A DNA stretch of 64,000 nucleotides, taken from positions 1-64,000 of the forward strand of contig RCNN01000089.1 in assembly GCA_003667245.1 (NCBI GenBank), in the 5' to 3' direction. Position 1 is the stretch's first letter. Each line of letters opens with the position of its first letter. Both the position numbers and the translations under genes were made by a program. The DNA is from Heterostelium multicystogenum (taxonomy: Eukaryota; Evosea; Eumycetozoa; Acytosteliales; Acytosteliaceae). The notes beneath the pieces are model-generated. The model saw nothing but the letters and a program-made list of their open reading frames with translations, ran no database searches and was not told the DNA's origin. Of this stretch, positions 40,503 through 52,787 are shown piece after piece.

Positions 40503-43189
40503 TTATTGAGCTATAGTAAAATTGTTGATTGATTCTTCGGATTTCTCTAGTTGCTTGAGTGATAGTCCTTTTTCATTGGCCAAGTGTAACACACACATAA
40601 AAGCCATTGCCACTGATACTTCAGATGAATTATCGACTTTAAGATTCTTGTATACTGATGTAAAATCTTTGGTTGTGTTCTCTTTTTCTTTTTCTGATTG
40701 TGTTGTTGGCATTTCCAAAATTGACCAAACTTTGGACTTCATTTCCTTGACATCGATCTTCTTGGCTACTCTTGCAAAAGGTAGGTCAAGCCGATTGACT
40801 TTAAATGGCTCTTCAATAAGTGTGGGATGACCTTCTGTAGGATCCTCGGTCCAATTAGAGGTCTTTATACTCTCGATATTCTCCTGTAAATCGAATCCAC
40901 TAGAATCACAAAGTCGCCATTATCTATCATTCCATCGTCATAATCATTATTATCACCATGGTCATCGTCATTGTCATTGAGAATCTGAGAATTAGGGAAA
41001 TCATATTCGTGGCTTTCTCTGATGTTATTGGTTGTGTTTGTTGTATCTCCATCGTTAGCGATTTCAGTCTTTCCATATAATTTTTTAAAGAATTGCTCTC
41101 TTTTACTCAGCTTTAAAATACATGTTAGACATAATGTTTGCTAGATTATCTAAAATATACATACGGGTGGAATAATCCATTGAGGTTTGTTAAAAAGTCT
41201 GCAAAGATTGGATGGGTCGTAGTGGACATCTGGCGGCAAAATAGTTGAGTTTTCAGAAACTTTTTTTAGAGCTGTTGATGAGAGTGTTGTTGTTTGCCTT
41301 CCTTTAGGTGGTTCGAACATAGAGTCGGGGGGAGCTGGTGCATCAAAGTCAATAAATACTGAGGTCTTCTTTTTAGAAGATTTACTCTTCTTTCCTGTTG
41401 CTGGCTGTTCCAGTTTCTTCGTTTCTGTTTCCACCAACTACGCTTGATGCTGCTGCTGCTGCGACTGCTGCTTTGTGATTATTCATCTTTACCTTCCAAC
41501 TGGTAGGGAGCACCCAATTGTCATTGTCAAAATCCAGATTTTCCCAGTTGTCTGAAGCAAAGTCTAAACTCTTTGGCTTGTTACTTCCATTTTGTTCGTA
41601 ATTACTATTGATTATTGCATTTGCAAAGTTTATATCTGTTTCTTTGTTGTTGTTGTTGTCTTCATATTCATCAGGATAATCTCCACCACCTAAATCGAAA
41701 TCGTCGAAATCATGGACATCTGCATCATCATTCAAATGACGGTCATCTCCAATTGCAAAGTTGTCTTCTACTTCTAAATCAATCTGTGGTAGTGACTCAG
41801 CACCTTGATCATTCATTATTTCGTCTTTGTCTTCGATTTGACTCTGTTGTTGGCTCTTTCCAGCTCCTACCTCGCACTTTGTCGACCAACCACTAAATGC
41901 TGCCAGAAGTGGACATATACTGTTATTCTTTTTGAGATTGGTGCTCGATGTCTGTGTTGAACTACGTCCTAGCTGTAGCTTCCATTTGGAAATATCTATT
42001 TTAAATCCACATTCGTCTCTGATGACCACAGGTGCAATCTCCTGACTTGGCTCGAGTTCATCATAATCAATCTCCATAGGTATTTGAGGTATAGTTGTTG
42101 GTTGCTTTTGTTGATTCTGATTTTCTAAGGTCGGACAAGACTGCTCCTTTGAATCAAGAATGACTCTAAAGTTTTGAAAAGCCAACTTGTTCAAGAGTAG
42201 ACCTCTGACTCCACCCTCATCGAAAGCAGCAGATGTCTTCTGGAAGAGTGGGTCAAAGTTGTGAGTTTTATCCACCTTTTTCCAGGTGATGCTGTCCATG
42301 TTGGTTTCAATTGTGTTGCTTATCTTTTTCTTTTTCTTTTCACGCTTTTCATTGTCACCTGCTGGCTCTCCATTGATGTCGAGATCGCCTTTCTCGTTGT
42401 CAGGGTCATCTTCATTATCGCTGCCCTCCTTTCCGTCATCTCTTGACAAACCTCCCAATACTTTAAACACCTCATTATGTACTGAGTCCACACGACAAGA
42501 ATAGATCTTGATACTTGCGTCAAGCGCACAAGAAGCAGCTTGGAAATTGGTTGTATTTGTTCCTACATTCTGTTGCTTCTCCAAAACATCATCTATATGG
42601 TCAATCAAATTAAGTTGCCAAGTATTCTTTGTATTGATTTTCTGTTCAATTAAAGATAGAATATGAGTATAAATATAATACTTTATATAGATCGATATCG
42701 TTGTCGCATACATTCTCAGTTGATAACTTTATACAATTAGAATAGATCTCTGAAATTTGCTCATTTGTAAGCAGTCTTTTTGGTTGTTGATTTTGGGCAT
42801 TGGGGGCTCTGATGTTGTTGTTGTTGCTATTACTGTTATTGCTTGTAGTTGAGGGTGCGGAAGGTGGTCTACTAGGAAGCATTGATTTTCTTTTCGAAAC
42901 TGGCACAGCTGATAACTGAATTGATATTTGTGATTGTGTTGCTTGTGGTTGAATCAGTGAGGGTTCTGCACCATTCACAGTAACATCATCCATAGCATCA
43001 TCAACATCTTCAACACTATCAACAGTAATATTCTTCGTACTACTATTATTATTATTATTATTTCTATTTACAAGTATACTTTTTTCTTGGTTGTTGCTGT
43101 TGCTTTTGTTCTTGGTTCTGATTGGTGGCTGCATCTTTTAATGGTTGTGCAAGAGAAAGTCTCTTCTTTGACTTTAAATCAGAAGTCAT
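40503..43189 (-). CDS. Condensin complex subunit 2 (CAP-H/Barren kleisin)
   Basis: The start at 43189 gives MTSDLKSKKRLSLAQPLKDA; a frame break in an A run near 43085 leads into an Asn/Ser-rich region and RLLTNEQISEIYSNCIKLST. A 40-nt intron at 42642-42681 joins to NTWQLNLIDHIDDVL and the Barren hallmark ALDASIKIYSCRVDSVHNEV, FKVLGGL and FDEGGVRGLLLNKLAFQNF. Acidic middle regions follow. After a break near 41405 come SVFIDFDAPAPPDS and PQWIIPP, then an intron (about 41109-41162) and LSKREQFFKKLYGK. The C-terminal kleisin part reads RVAKKIDVKEMKSKVWSIL and VSVAMAFMCVLHLANEKGLS. CAP-H bridges the SMC2/SMC4 heads and carries the HEAT subunits in condensin I during mitotic chromosome compaction. 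Confidence 0.9.
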
Positions 43190-43475
43190 TGTACCTAATT
43201 ACTATACTGTGCTACAGTTGTAAGTCAAACAACAGCAACAGATCTAATTTGATCTAATAAATATAGAGAAAGATATAATCAATCTGTCGTCTATCTAATA
43301 AATGTAAAATTTAATTAAAAAATGTGAAAATAACCGGGAAATTCAAATTTCTTCTAAATTATTTGTTTGTGTGTGGGTGTGTATGAGAATGAAAGTGAAG
43401 GTTGTTGATGTTTTGTTTACTTTTATTATTAATGTTGTATTAATAAAATTAAAATGTTTTATTATTAGTATTTTA

Positions 43476-46400
43476 TTATTTTCTTGTACGTTTGTTGTTG
43501 CTGTTCTTAATGGGTTTGTTGTTTGATTTGGTTGGCAATAATAAAGTTTCGGTTTGTATTTTACTCTTGGGTGCTTCTTTGTGGTGGTTGGACTTTTTGT
43601 TGTTGGCGGAGGTGGCGGTGGATTTCGATGTGGTTGTGGAGGTGGAGACAGATGGAGCATCCTCAAAGAATGCATATGATTTCTCGAGCTCAATCTCTCT
43701 CCTCAGATAGGACATTGCCGATCGGTTGAATCCGATTGCATCCTTTTCCTTCTGTAGTCTCTGTTTCAAACGGTCGTTGATTGCTTGCAAAAGAGGCACC
43801 ATTTCCATTTCTGTTGACAATTGGTTCTGGTGGGTCTGCACCAAGAAGAATAAACACTTTGAAATCAACTCGACGCTCTTTCCGCTATTAAGCCATTCCG
43901 AGAAGTAGGTAAATAATGGCTTGAGAGTGGTGTATGGTAGAACTACCAGTGCCTCTTCCAAGTCACTGGCACGAACCTTGAATACTTTACTCCACAAATA
44001 TTCAGATGGCGACATTCCAACAAAAGGATATTCTGATTGTATGGCTCGTCGTTCTGTGCATTCTCTTGGTGTTCCTTCAATCTGATTCTCTCGTTCTCAG
44101 CCAACAGCAGTGGCGTCCAATATTTCCTCACCAGCAATAATAGTTTCCAAAGTCTTCTTATTCGCGGAGGCATGTTCTTCCAACTAAAGTTAAACAAGAG
44201 TGTTAGGAATTCAATCACTGCGCTAAGCTTTGGCTTGTTATAGTTACCATTTCTTTAGTTCTGACTCTGTTGTCATCCTCTAAGGTTGCCTCCCATTCTT
44301 TTTCGAGTGATTGTTGCTTTTCTGAATCGACAAAGACTGGCTCTGATGTTTGTTTAAAGGTACGGATGGAACGATCGTGAGAACCTGTCAAGAAGAATGT
44401 ACCAACTGATCCCATGGCAAGTGACCATACTTCACCATGATGCACTTGAATGGTTTGGATATGCTCGAACTTGTCTGCATCCCAATATTTAATACGCTTG
44501 TCCTTACTGGTTGAAATAACGTGATGGGTCTTTGGAATGAAAGCGACCTGCATGATACTGTCGTCGTGTGCAAATAGCGATTTATGGCAGTCACCATAGT
44601 CCAGACCCCAAATCTTTATGTTCTTATCTGCTGATCCTGTTACAATGAGTGTTGAGTCATCTGAGATGTCCATGGTCATCACAGGCAATTTGTGTCCGTA
44701 GAGTGAAAGATGGAACTTGAGTGTGTCGGCATAGAATATCTTGACTGTGTTGTCGAGTAGCGAGACTGCCAAGAATCTCTTGTCCTGTGAGAAACGGACG
44801 CACATAGCCTCTGACTCGAGTTGTAAAATCTGTGTTTGGATCAAGGTCAGCTTCTTGATCTTTGGGTTTTCGGGATCGGCAACCAATTTGAAATTCCAGA
44901 ATTTAACCTGCTTGTCGCTACCACATGTGGCGACTCCACGTGAATCTGGAGTGAGGGCCATCGACCAGAGAGCACCTTCGTGTGCTTGGACTGAAAATAC
45001 ATGCTCTGCAGAAGCCAATTCAAATACTTCCAATGTTCCACTCTTGGTTCCGACAATGACATGCAAGTTTCCTGGCACAAACACCGAGCAAAGACCATAG
45101 TCGCACTGGAATGTACGGATACAATTGAGTGTCTTGACATTCCAGATCTTGACAGAGTCGGAAGAAGTTGATGCGAGAATGGCATCGTTGCTGCTTAGTG
45201 TAAGAGAACGAACATCAGCACGATGACCTCCATTCTCCAAAGTTGAGAACACCTCTGTTCCTTCTTGCTTAATCTCGTATGCCTGTACCTGATTACCCAT
45301 CATTGAAATAACAAACTTGTTCCAATTGCTTTGATTTCCAAAATTGAATCCTCTTACTTTTGATGGTGTCTTTATGGTTTCTGTGTGTCTAAATTCGTCT
45401 ATTACATTTAATTCTGGCATCGCATAGTCAACTACGTTAGTATCGAATCACAAGGTCAAGCTTACTCATTACATTCGACTTACCATTTCTATTTTCTTTC
45501 TTTAACTTTTGATCCAATTCCTTGCCGTATGTGATTTGGAAGAGATCAATGAATTTACCTTGGGATTGGGCAATCAAAACACGATTGGTTGGGTCAAATT
45601 TGACTCCGTTATATGATTCACCTTTGCATGGAATAGATCCATAGTAAACTGCAAACTCTTGTTCTGTTGTGACGTCTTGATTGTCATTGTCGTCAGAAGC
45701 TGTGCTTTCTTCCTTCTTGACCTTGACTACTGGGTATTGCGAAAGTGTCTGTTGTTCCTCTGTTTGTGGCTCATCGATTGACATTGTATTGATTGGATTG
45801 TTTACTATATATTTACGAGAGGACTTGTCGCTCTTGGCATCGAGTCTCCAACATCTAATGAAGCTGTCGTTTGTCACAGAAACCATTCTAGTTTCATCTG
45901 GATTGGACATCGATAGCCCAGACTGGGTTACGGTGACCAACAATTGTTTGAATGCAATGTTGTGTCTCCAACTCCCAAATCTTGATTAGACCGTCTTTCG
46001 ATGCCGAAACCAAGTGGTTTGTCTTCTCTAAAAGTCTAACAGCTGTAACCATGTCACGATGTCCACGCAATCTGTATAGACCAGTCTCGGTGATGATATC
46101 CCAGACAATGATCTCAGTGTCTTTGGAACCAGAGACGAGCTGTGAGCCGAGTTGATTGAAATGGAGAGCACACACCGATCCACGATGACCGTTGAACACA
46201 GCAACGAGCTGGTATTCACGCATCGACCACAGACGGATGGATCCGTCGTTGTGACCAGCAGCCAGCAGCTCACCGTCAGCACTCAAGGCGAGCGTGGCAA
46301 TCTCCGAATTAGCATCCTCTTCGAACAAAGTACGCTCCAAGGTCTGTTTCTTTAGATTCCAAATTGAAATACGCTCGCCTGAACCTGTGATACAAATTCT

Positions 46401-46486
46401 TTGCATTCTTGTCGAACAAAGTAGTTGTACTAGCAATTACACCAAAATACATCTTGCTGCACAAACTTAAGATATGCCTTAACCAT
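43476..46486 (-). CDS. WDR3/Utp12, WD-repeat component of the small-subunit processome
   Basis: The start at 46486 (MVKAYLKFVQQDVF) matches the family opening; correcting one T in the TTTT run near 46450 gives FGVIASTTTL. Two seven-blade WD arrays follow, with motifs such as GHNDGSIRLWS, SGSKDTEIIVWDI, SASKDGLIKIWEL, SSDSVKIWNVKTLNC, GSADKNIKIWGLDYGDCHKS and SKDKRIKYWDADKFEHIQTI, typical of WDR3. The Utp12 domain is at the C-terminus (ASDLEEALVVLPYTTLKPLF, VELISKCLFFLVQTHQNQL, DAIGFNRSAMSYLRREIE), followed by a Lys/Asn-rich tail. Introns lie at about 45426-45478 and 44187-44250. The protein helps process pre-18S rRNA with U3 snoRNP in the nucleolus. Frame breaks also near 45905 and 44010. Confidence 0.92.
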
Positions 46487-46703
46487 TTATATAACTATTA
46501 TATAATATATATATATCTATCAGTAATATCTATATATCTATTAATTAGAAAGATAAAACAAAATAAATAAATTAAAATTTAAAATAAGAATTAATAATAT
46601 TATTTCGTTCGTTTTTTAGTTTTTTTTTCATTTTGGTGCAATTTGATCAGTTTTTTGCATGCGGAGTAGTTTAATTGATTTTAATATTTATATTATATTT
46701 TAT

Positions 46704-48357
46704 TTATTTCTTGACAACCTGAACGATATCTTCATCTGCAAGTACATGATCTCTACCGACTCTTTGTGGGTTGTGCTTTACAGATGAACCCCAAACCATT
46801 GCGCTTTATTAAGGTGAAATTATTAGTAACCATTAAACTATAGTTAACTTGAGAACTATAGATTATACATACTATTTAAATTGTTTCATGATAGATCTGT
46901 GAATAAGATTACAGAAGTTTTCGACAGTTGATGAATCACCACCTCTAATTACAACTGGTGCATTATAATCTGAATTTGTCCCTTTGGTTTAGTGTAACTA
47001 AATTGGTTGATTGATAACAATTAGCATTACAAAATAGTTTTCATGATTGATGACTCTGCGCTTACATTCTAATTAAATTCAAATATTCCCAAATCTTTTC
47101 TAATAGAGCGTCAAGATTCACTCCAAATGAGAGGAAATTGGTACATAGTGAGGAATACGGTCAAGCAAATCGAGCTCTTCAATTGAGATACCGTCAATCT
47201 TGTTCAATACGTATAAACATGGAACGTAGACTCTGTTTCCTTCGATGACGTCGATAAGATCGTCTGCTGTAGCGTCGTAACGCAATGTGATATCGGCGTT
47301 GTGGATCTTGTACTCTGCGCAAATAGCCTTAACAAGATCGAGGTCGAGATGGTTGCATGTCACAGTTGAGGTGAAGTTGATACCACCCTTTTCCTTACGA
47401 CGGAAAAGTCCAAGTTGGGTGGTTGACGATTCAAAACGAATACCGAAACCTTCAAGCTCACGCTCAATGATCTTTTTTGTGAACGAGTGGCTTCATGGCG
47501 TCGAGGACAATCAAGATGAGATTGCAGGTACGACCGACAGCAATAACTTGACGACCACGACCCTTACCGTCCTTGGCACCTTCAATAATACCTGGCAAAT
47601 CGAGCAATTGAATTTTGGCACCATTGTATTGGATGACACCTGGAATACAGGTGAGGGTTGTGAACTCGTATGAAGCAACCTCTGAACGTGTACCAGTCAA
47701 TTTGGTCAACAAAGTAGATTTACCTACAGATGGGAACCAATCAAACCGACACGAGCATCACCAGCCTTTGATACATCGAAACCTTCACCAGCACCAGCTG
47801 CAGGACCCTTTGATGGACCCAACAACAACTCACGCTTGTATTTGGCTAACTTTGCCTTCAACACACCCAAATGAAAAGATGTAGCCTTATTCTTTTGGGT
47901 ACGAGCCATCTAAATATAGATTGATCATTACATTCATTGTGTTAATACTCACATACCATGTGTTGAAATCTATACAATCCTCCAGTGTGACATAGATAAA
48001 ACATCAATCAAGATATCGACATGTACCAATACTGAATTCCAAAGATCTGTATTCTTAGCATTACCCCCAACTATCCATGTAAATATTTGTTTTTTTACAA
48101 TGACTTTAGCCACAACTAACATTGTATGTTGTATCTGATGGTTTTTATATTATTTTATCATCATCTTATTTTGTTGTTGTCATTGAGATCAATTCTTTCC
48201 TGCTGATATCATATCGATGTCTGTAATAAGATGCACTGATTTCTGATGATGATTATTATGTCACCTGGGAATTGTAGTTATGTTGTATCATTGACATTGA
48301 TGATTGAATGAATATTACCTCGTCCTCGATTTCTTTGATCTTTTGTACAATGCTCAT
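46704..48357 (-). CDS. drg1: Developmentally regulated GTP-binding protein 1 (DRG1)
   Basis: The first exon at 48357-48319 encodes [14 protein letters not shown] 409-nt intron (47910-48318), very long for this window, joins it to [20 protein letters not shown] and [15 protein letters not shown]. GTPase motifs: the G1 loop region ARVGLIG, where one T is missing near 47735 (restoring it gives [13 protein letters not shown]), [34 protein letters not shown] and [17 protein letters not shown]. The C-terminal TGS end reads [23 protein letters not shown]1 is a conserved translation-associated GTPase that works with a DFRP partner on ribosomes. Further breaks near 47475 and 47140 and small introns at about 46805-46870 and 46980-47090 complicate the 3' half. 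Confidence 0.92.
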
Positions 48358-48883
48358 TTTCGAATTATTCTATCTATCTATGTATACAATTAGATGAAAT
48401 ATGTTAATGATGTATTGTTAAGTTGGTGTGAAACTAACAACAAAAGATCTAATAATATAAATATATAGTGATATTAATAAATAATTGAGAAAAGTTATAA
48501 CTTTTTTTGTTATTAACAACCACAATCGACATTTAGAATTTTTTTTTAGTTTTTTGCAATGACTCGAACTTCTTGTTTTTGAATCTAATCTCAATGGACT
48601 TGTCATTGAATGAACACTCACAAAGTCGCTATTATAAGCATATAATATTGTATCTGATGTTATTGTTTATCATTTAGATAAAACAACAATACTTTATTTC
48701 AAATATTTGTTTGTAGTTGTGGTTGTAGTATTTGTTTTAAATTAATTGTTTTACATTTTTGATTTAAATTTAATGTAATCTAATGTAATGTAATAATAGA
48801 TGGATGGGATGGATGGGATGGATGGAATAGATGATGATATCATATAAATAAGTAGGTAAGTTGTTGTTGTTTAAATTGAATGC
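48358..48883. other. Intergenic region; DRG1 promoter and GalE 3' flank
   Basis: AT-rich spacer with GGATGG repeats near 48800 and TTG-rich stretches. A minus-strand ORF at 48418-48621 has no family character and is not supported. Confidence 0.5.
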
Positions 48884-49993
48884 TTAAGCATGTGTCATTG
48901 GAATATCGGTACGAATAATATCTGTGTTGACTGTGATTGGTTGTGTTTCTGATTCTGATTTGAGGTATCCATTTGGATTCTTGGATTGCCATCTCCATGC
49001 ATGTTCACACATATCTTCTTGGTTGTAGTGTGCTTTCCAGCCCAGAACGTTCAATGCTTTGGAGGGGTCGGCGAACGATGTGGCGACGTCACCCTTTCTT
49101 CTCTCGACAATCTTGTAGTTGATCTTGACACCAGATGCCTTTTCGACGGCGGCAATCATCTCAAGAACAGAGTATCCTCTACCAGTTCCCAAATTGAAAG
49201 CAATGCATCCGATCTTTTCGTTATTTGTCAAGTATTTAAGTGCTGCAATATGTCCCTTGGCCAAATCGACGACGTGGATATAGTCACGAACACCTGTTCC
49301 ATCAGGTGTGTTATAGTCATTTCCAAAGACAGAGAGTTGTGCACGCTTTCCAATTGCTGTCTGAGTGATGTATGGCATCAAGTTGTTGGGAATATCACGT
49401 GGATCCTCACCGATCATTCCACAGGGATGAGCACCGACTGGGTTAAAGTAACGCAGCAACACGCATTTCCATTCGGGATCACTTGAGCACAGATCTTCGA
49501 GGATTCCTTCTATATAAAGTTTGGTTCTGCCATATGGGTTGGTGGCTCCAAGTGGGCTGTCTTCACGGATGGGAGCAATAGCATCACCGTAGACAGTGGC
49601 ACTCGATGAGAATACGATCTGCTTACAGTTGTGTCGTGCCATAACCTTGAGTAGGTTGACGGTTCCAGTTATATTGTTATCATAGTATTTGAGTGGCACC
49701 GAGGTCGATTCTCCAACTGCCTTCAGACCAGCGAAATGGATGACACGAGTGATATTCTTTTCTGAAAACAAACGCTCCAATGCTTGCTCATCCAAAATGT
49801 CCATCTCGCGGAATTCAATTTGCTTTCCGGTGATCTGCTCAACACGACGAACAGCCTCCACTGAAGAGTTGGATAGGTTATCTATAATCAATGGTGTGAA
49901 ACCAGCCTCTACCATCTCGACAACGGTATGGCTTCCAATGTATCCAGCTCCACCAGTTACCAAAACAATATTTTCATCTGCAATAGGTTCCAT
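48884..49993 (-). CDS. galE: UDP-glucose 4-epimerase
   Basis: Uninterrupted ORF of 369 residues. The NAD-binding Rossmann motif [13 protein letters not shown] is at residues 14-26, followed by DNLSNSS, the [13 protein letters not shown] block, SSSATVYGD, and the catalytic pair in NPYGRTK (Tyr-x-x-x-Lys). [35 protein letters not shown] and [12 protein letters not shown] follow in the order expected for GalE of the SDR superfamily. It interconverts UDP-glucose and UDP-galactose in the cytosol (Leloir pathway and supply of galactosyl donors). The last 20 or so residues ([19 protein letters not shown]) extend beyond the usual end. No intron or frame break, unlike its neighbours. Confidence 0.97.
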   Translation of the reverse strand: MEPIADENIVLVTGGAGYIGSHTVVEMVEAGFTPLIIDNLSNSSVEAVRRVEQITGKQIEFREMDILDEQALERLFSEKNITRVIHFAGLKAVGESTSVPLKYYDNNITGTVNLLKVMARHNCKQIVFSSSATVYGDAIAPIREDSPLGATNPYGRTKLYIEGILEDLCSSDPEWKCVLLRYFNPVGAHPCGMIGEDPRDIPNNLMPYITQTAIGKRAQLSVFGNDYNTPDGTGVRDYIHVVDLAKGHIAALKYLTNNEKIGCIAFNLGTGRGYSVLEMIAAVEKASGVKINYKIVERRKGDVATSFADPSKALNVLGWKAHYNQEDMCEHAWRWQSKNPNGYLKSESETQPITVNTDIIRTDIPMTHA

Positions 49994-52433
49994 TATTTTG
50001 TTTTTTGTTTATGTATATGTATGTATACTAATAAATTATATTATATAATATTATATATAAAAAAGAGTTCTTATTAGGATTTACTGATTAGATTTTATAT
50101 CTAAGATAATCCAATTTGATTTTTGGAAATTAAAAAATAATTATATATATATTAAAGTATCTAAATGGAACCTTCCTTAAACTCCAAGTGTCCCGTCTAC
50201 AAAATACAATGACTTTGAATCTGATTCAATCTATTTGATTTGATTGATTATCAATGATCATTGCTTTAGCAGTTGAAGATAGATATTGTAAATGAATCCA
50301 AAAAATAAATAACAATCCTATCGAATGTCTTAAGACATGCCAAATTAATTAACTAACAACTGTCTAACTATCTATCTATCTTTCTTTCTTTCTGCTAGTA
50401 TAATAGTGATGCTAGGACTCTATGCTATGTGATTGATTGATTTGACTGGTGAGTTGAATCAGTGGGCAATGAGTGGTATTATTATCACTGATAGATTTGT
50501 GATTGGTGAGCCAACACACGCGTGCGGTTGTGATGAAAATATTAAAAAGTGAATTTAAAAACATGTCTATTCAAATATAGAAATCGAACAATCAACGGAC
50601 ATCCATGCAAACTCTGCAGTTGTTCATCACACGAGTGAATGTGTTGCTAGCAATGAACATATTTCGACAAACACTATATTCACACCCTACCATGCTTCAT
50701 ATCCATACAACACATTATTATTTATTGTATTTGTATGTGTGGTGGGGGGGATATTATATTATGGATTCACATACACACAACCCAACAATGATACCACACC
50801 ACACCACACAAAACCACAAACCATATGGTGAATGTGGAGAAATTTTTCCTAATATTTCAATAATGACTGAAAAAGGAAATAGTACTTATTCATGTGAAGT
50901 GGATGTATGGATGTGAGAAAGTGTTGTTGTTGTTGAAGTATGGTAAATTAAGAATGTGTAAAATGCCTGGAAGAATATGTGAAACATTTAGTTAGCTTTT
51001 ATTGAATTTCAAGCTTGACTATAGAATATTAGTGAAATTAGGAGAGATTGTTTATGAGAAGTAGTTATTGGTGTTACAACTCCTCAACAAAGAAAGAAGA
51101 TTTATAGCATAAACAAATCATTGAATCTAAATTAAAACTATTTTAGTTTTATTCTCTACCTACAATTACAAATATTTATTCAAATGATATTTGCTTTATG
51201 AATTTGGTATTGATCGGTTCTATGAATTTAACAAGTTAATTATTGAGATATCAAATATTAAATGAACTACTAAATCATTTAGTTTTCTTTGTTAGCTTTA
51301 CCTCTATAGTTTAATGAATAAACAATATCATACTAAATAACTAATTACATGACTAATAGAATATCATAGAACAATTTATATTCTATTAGCAGAGTTATAA
51401 CAATAAAAAATATTGGTCTGTTGATATGAAATGATATTTTCAAATGTAATACTAGCAGAAGTAGAAATCATTCAAATATGTATCTATTCATCTTTCAAAT
51501 AAAATGGTAAAATTAAATTGAAGTTAAAGTATTTTGTAGCTGCCGACTGAAGTAATAGATAATTGTCGAAAGTATCCATAATAAAAGTTATCTTCATAAA
51601 AAAAAACAAAACACATAGTGCTAAACACAAAAACACAAACCTTATCTTATCTCTTATTTTATACCTACATGTTTGCTAAATTCAAATAATTAAAAAAACA
51701 GCACAACTTATCTTATCTTTCTTTTGTAATATTAAGATTAGATATATCTTAAAGTTAAAGTAATGTAAATATAATAAATAGATTTGTAATTTAATTTAAA
51801 CTAACTAGTATTGATTGCAATGTTATTGTGTAGTTGTAGATCTACTTCTATTTATACTAAATTAAGAAGAGGTGTATACTCTTTGTTATTACTATTGTAT
51901 ATTAATTCCTTATTTAATTTAAACTTAAATACAAGTAAGCTTTTACTAACAGCCTTTTAGTTATATAGCTAATTGTTAAAGATAGGGGGTGAGTTGGTAT
52001 TGAGTTAGAGGGTAACAGATGAATATGTATTGCAATAGCTATACAGTCATCGATATACACACACACTTCTGCAAATTAATTTAAGGAGGAATAAACAATC
52101 CCCATGACCACAAGAAAGTTATCATGATACTCTTAATTTGGTGAGGACCTCACCCTCATTTTCGGCTCAAATTAAATTGAAAATTCCAAAAAATCTGCTA
52201 ACAGATTTTACATTTTTATCCTTTTTATATTTTTGTGTTTTTTTCAAACCAATAAAAATTTCTTTTTTTAAAATTGTAGATCTAAGTTTTTTAGTTATAA
52301 AAGCAACTCAACACCTACCGATATACACAATTTCACATAAATATTATTATTATTTACTTCTGAATTATATCTTGAATTTACCAATCATTTTTGGTGGTAA
52401 TTAAATAGCTATTAATACATATTTAAATTATTA
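49994..52433. other. Long AT-rich intergenic region, no gene supported
   Basis: About 2.4 kb. It starts with the GalE promoter and contains a (TCTA/TTTC) tract near 50370, an ACCACACC-rich stretch near 50790, and many A/T runs. ORFs at 50605-50916 and 52138-52404 are low-complexity (His/Thr/Tyr or Phe/Leu/Lys-rich) and lack domain character. No tRNA-like boxes found. Confidence 0.5.
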
Positions 52434-52730
52434 TTAGAAATTTACATTTAAAATGAGTCCATTTAAATGGTTTGTATTTTTTTCTTTTGTCACCCTGGGT
52501 ACGACGATATTACCTACCTCTTCAAAAGTAGTTTGTGGAATTAATTTATAATGTGACTTGTTTGATACCTCCATAAAAACACAACTCCGGAAAGTGTAAA
52601 GACTAAATTCATTGACTCCCAAAAATGGTAGATTAATGTTTTCTTTCACCGATGTTAATCTCTTTGAATTAAATATTTTCAGATTTCTTGGCAAATGATG
52701 ATCCTTGATTTTCTTAAAGATAATTAACAA
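52434..52730 (-). CDS. Hypothetical protein or last exon, 98 codons
   Basis: Open frame from 52730 to 52434 with mixed, protein-like composition (LPFLGVNEFSLYTFRSCVF, TFEEVGNIVVPRVTKEK). No signal peptide, domain or family recognised. It ends in an AT-rich region and lies divergent to the DALRD3-like gene. It may be the 3' exon of a short gene; the start is uncertain. Confidence 0.3.
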   Translation of the reverse strand: MLIIFKKIKDHHLPRNLKIFNSKRLTSVKENINLPFLGVNEFSLYTFRSCVFMEVSNKSHYKLIPQTTFEEVGNIVVPRVTKEKNTNHLNGLILNVNF

Positions 52731-52787
52731 TAAAGTTTACTCATTGCAGTCATTGGATTACATCAAAAAATTTGATCTAAATTTAAG

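Noticed and set aside
46657..46667. 11-bp ATGCGGAGTAG shared with 62679-62689 near the tRNA
   Set aside because: Too short to separate from chance without a genome-wide count.
47910..48318. C/D box snoRNA in the DRG1 intron
   Set aside because: A C-box-like ATGATGA is present on the minus strand, but no D box (CTGA) at a fitting distance and no terminal stem.
50605..50916. Plus-strand ORF of 103 codons
   Set aside because: His/Thr/Pro-rich low complexity from an ACCACACC stretch, with no signal peptide, domain or splice context.
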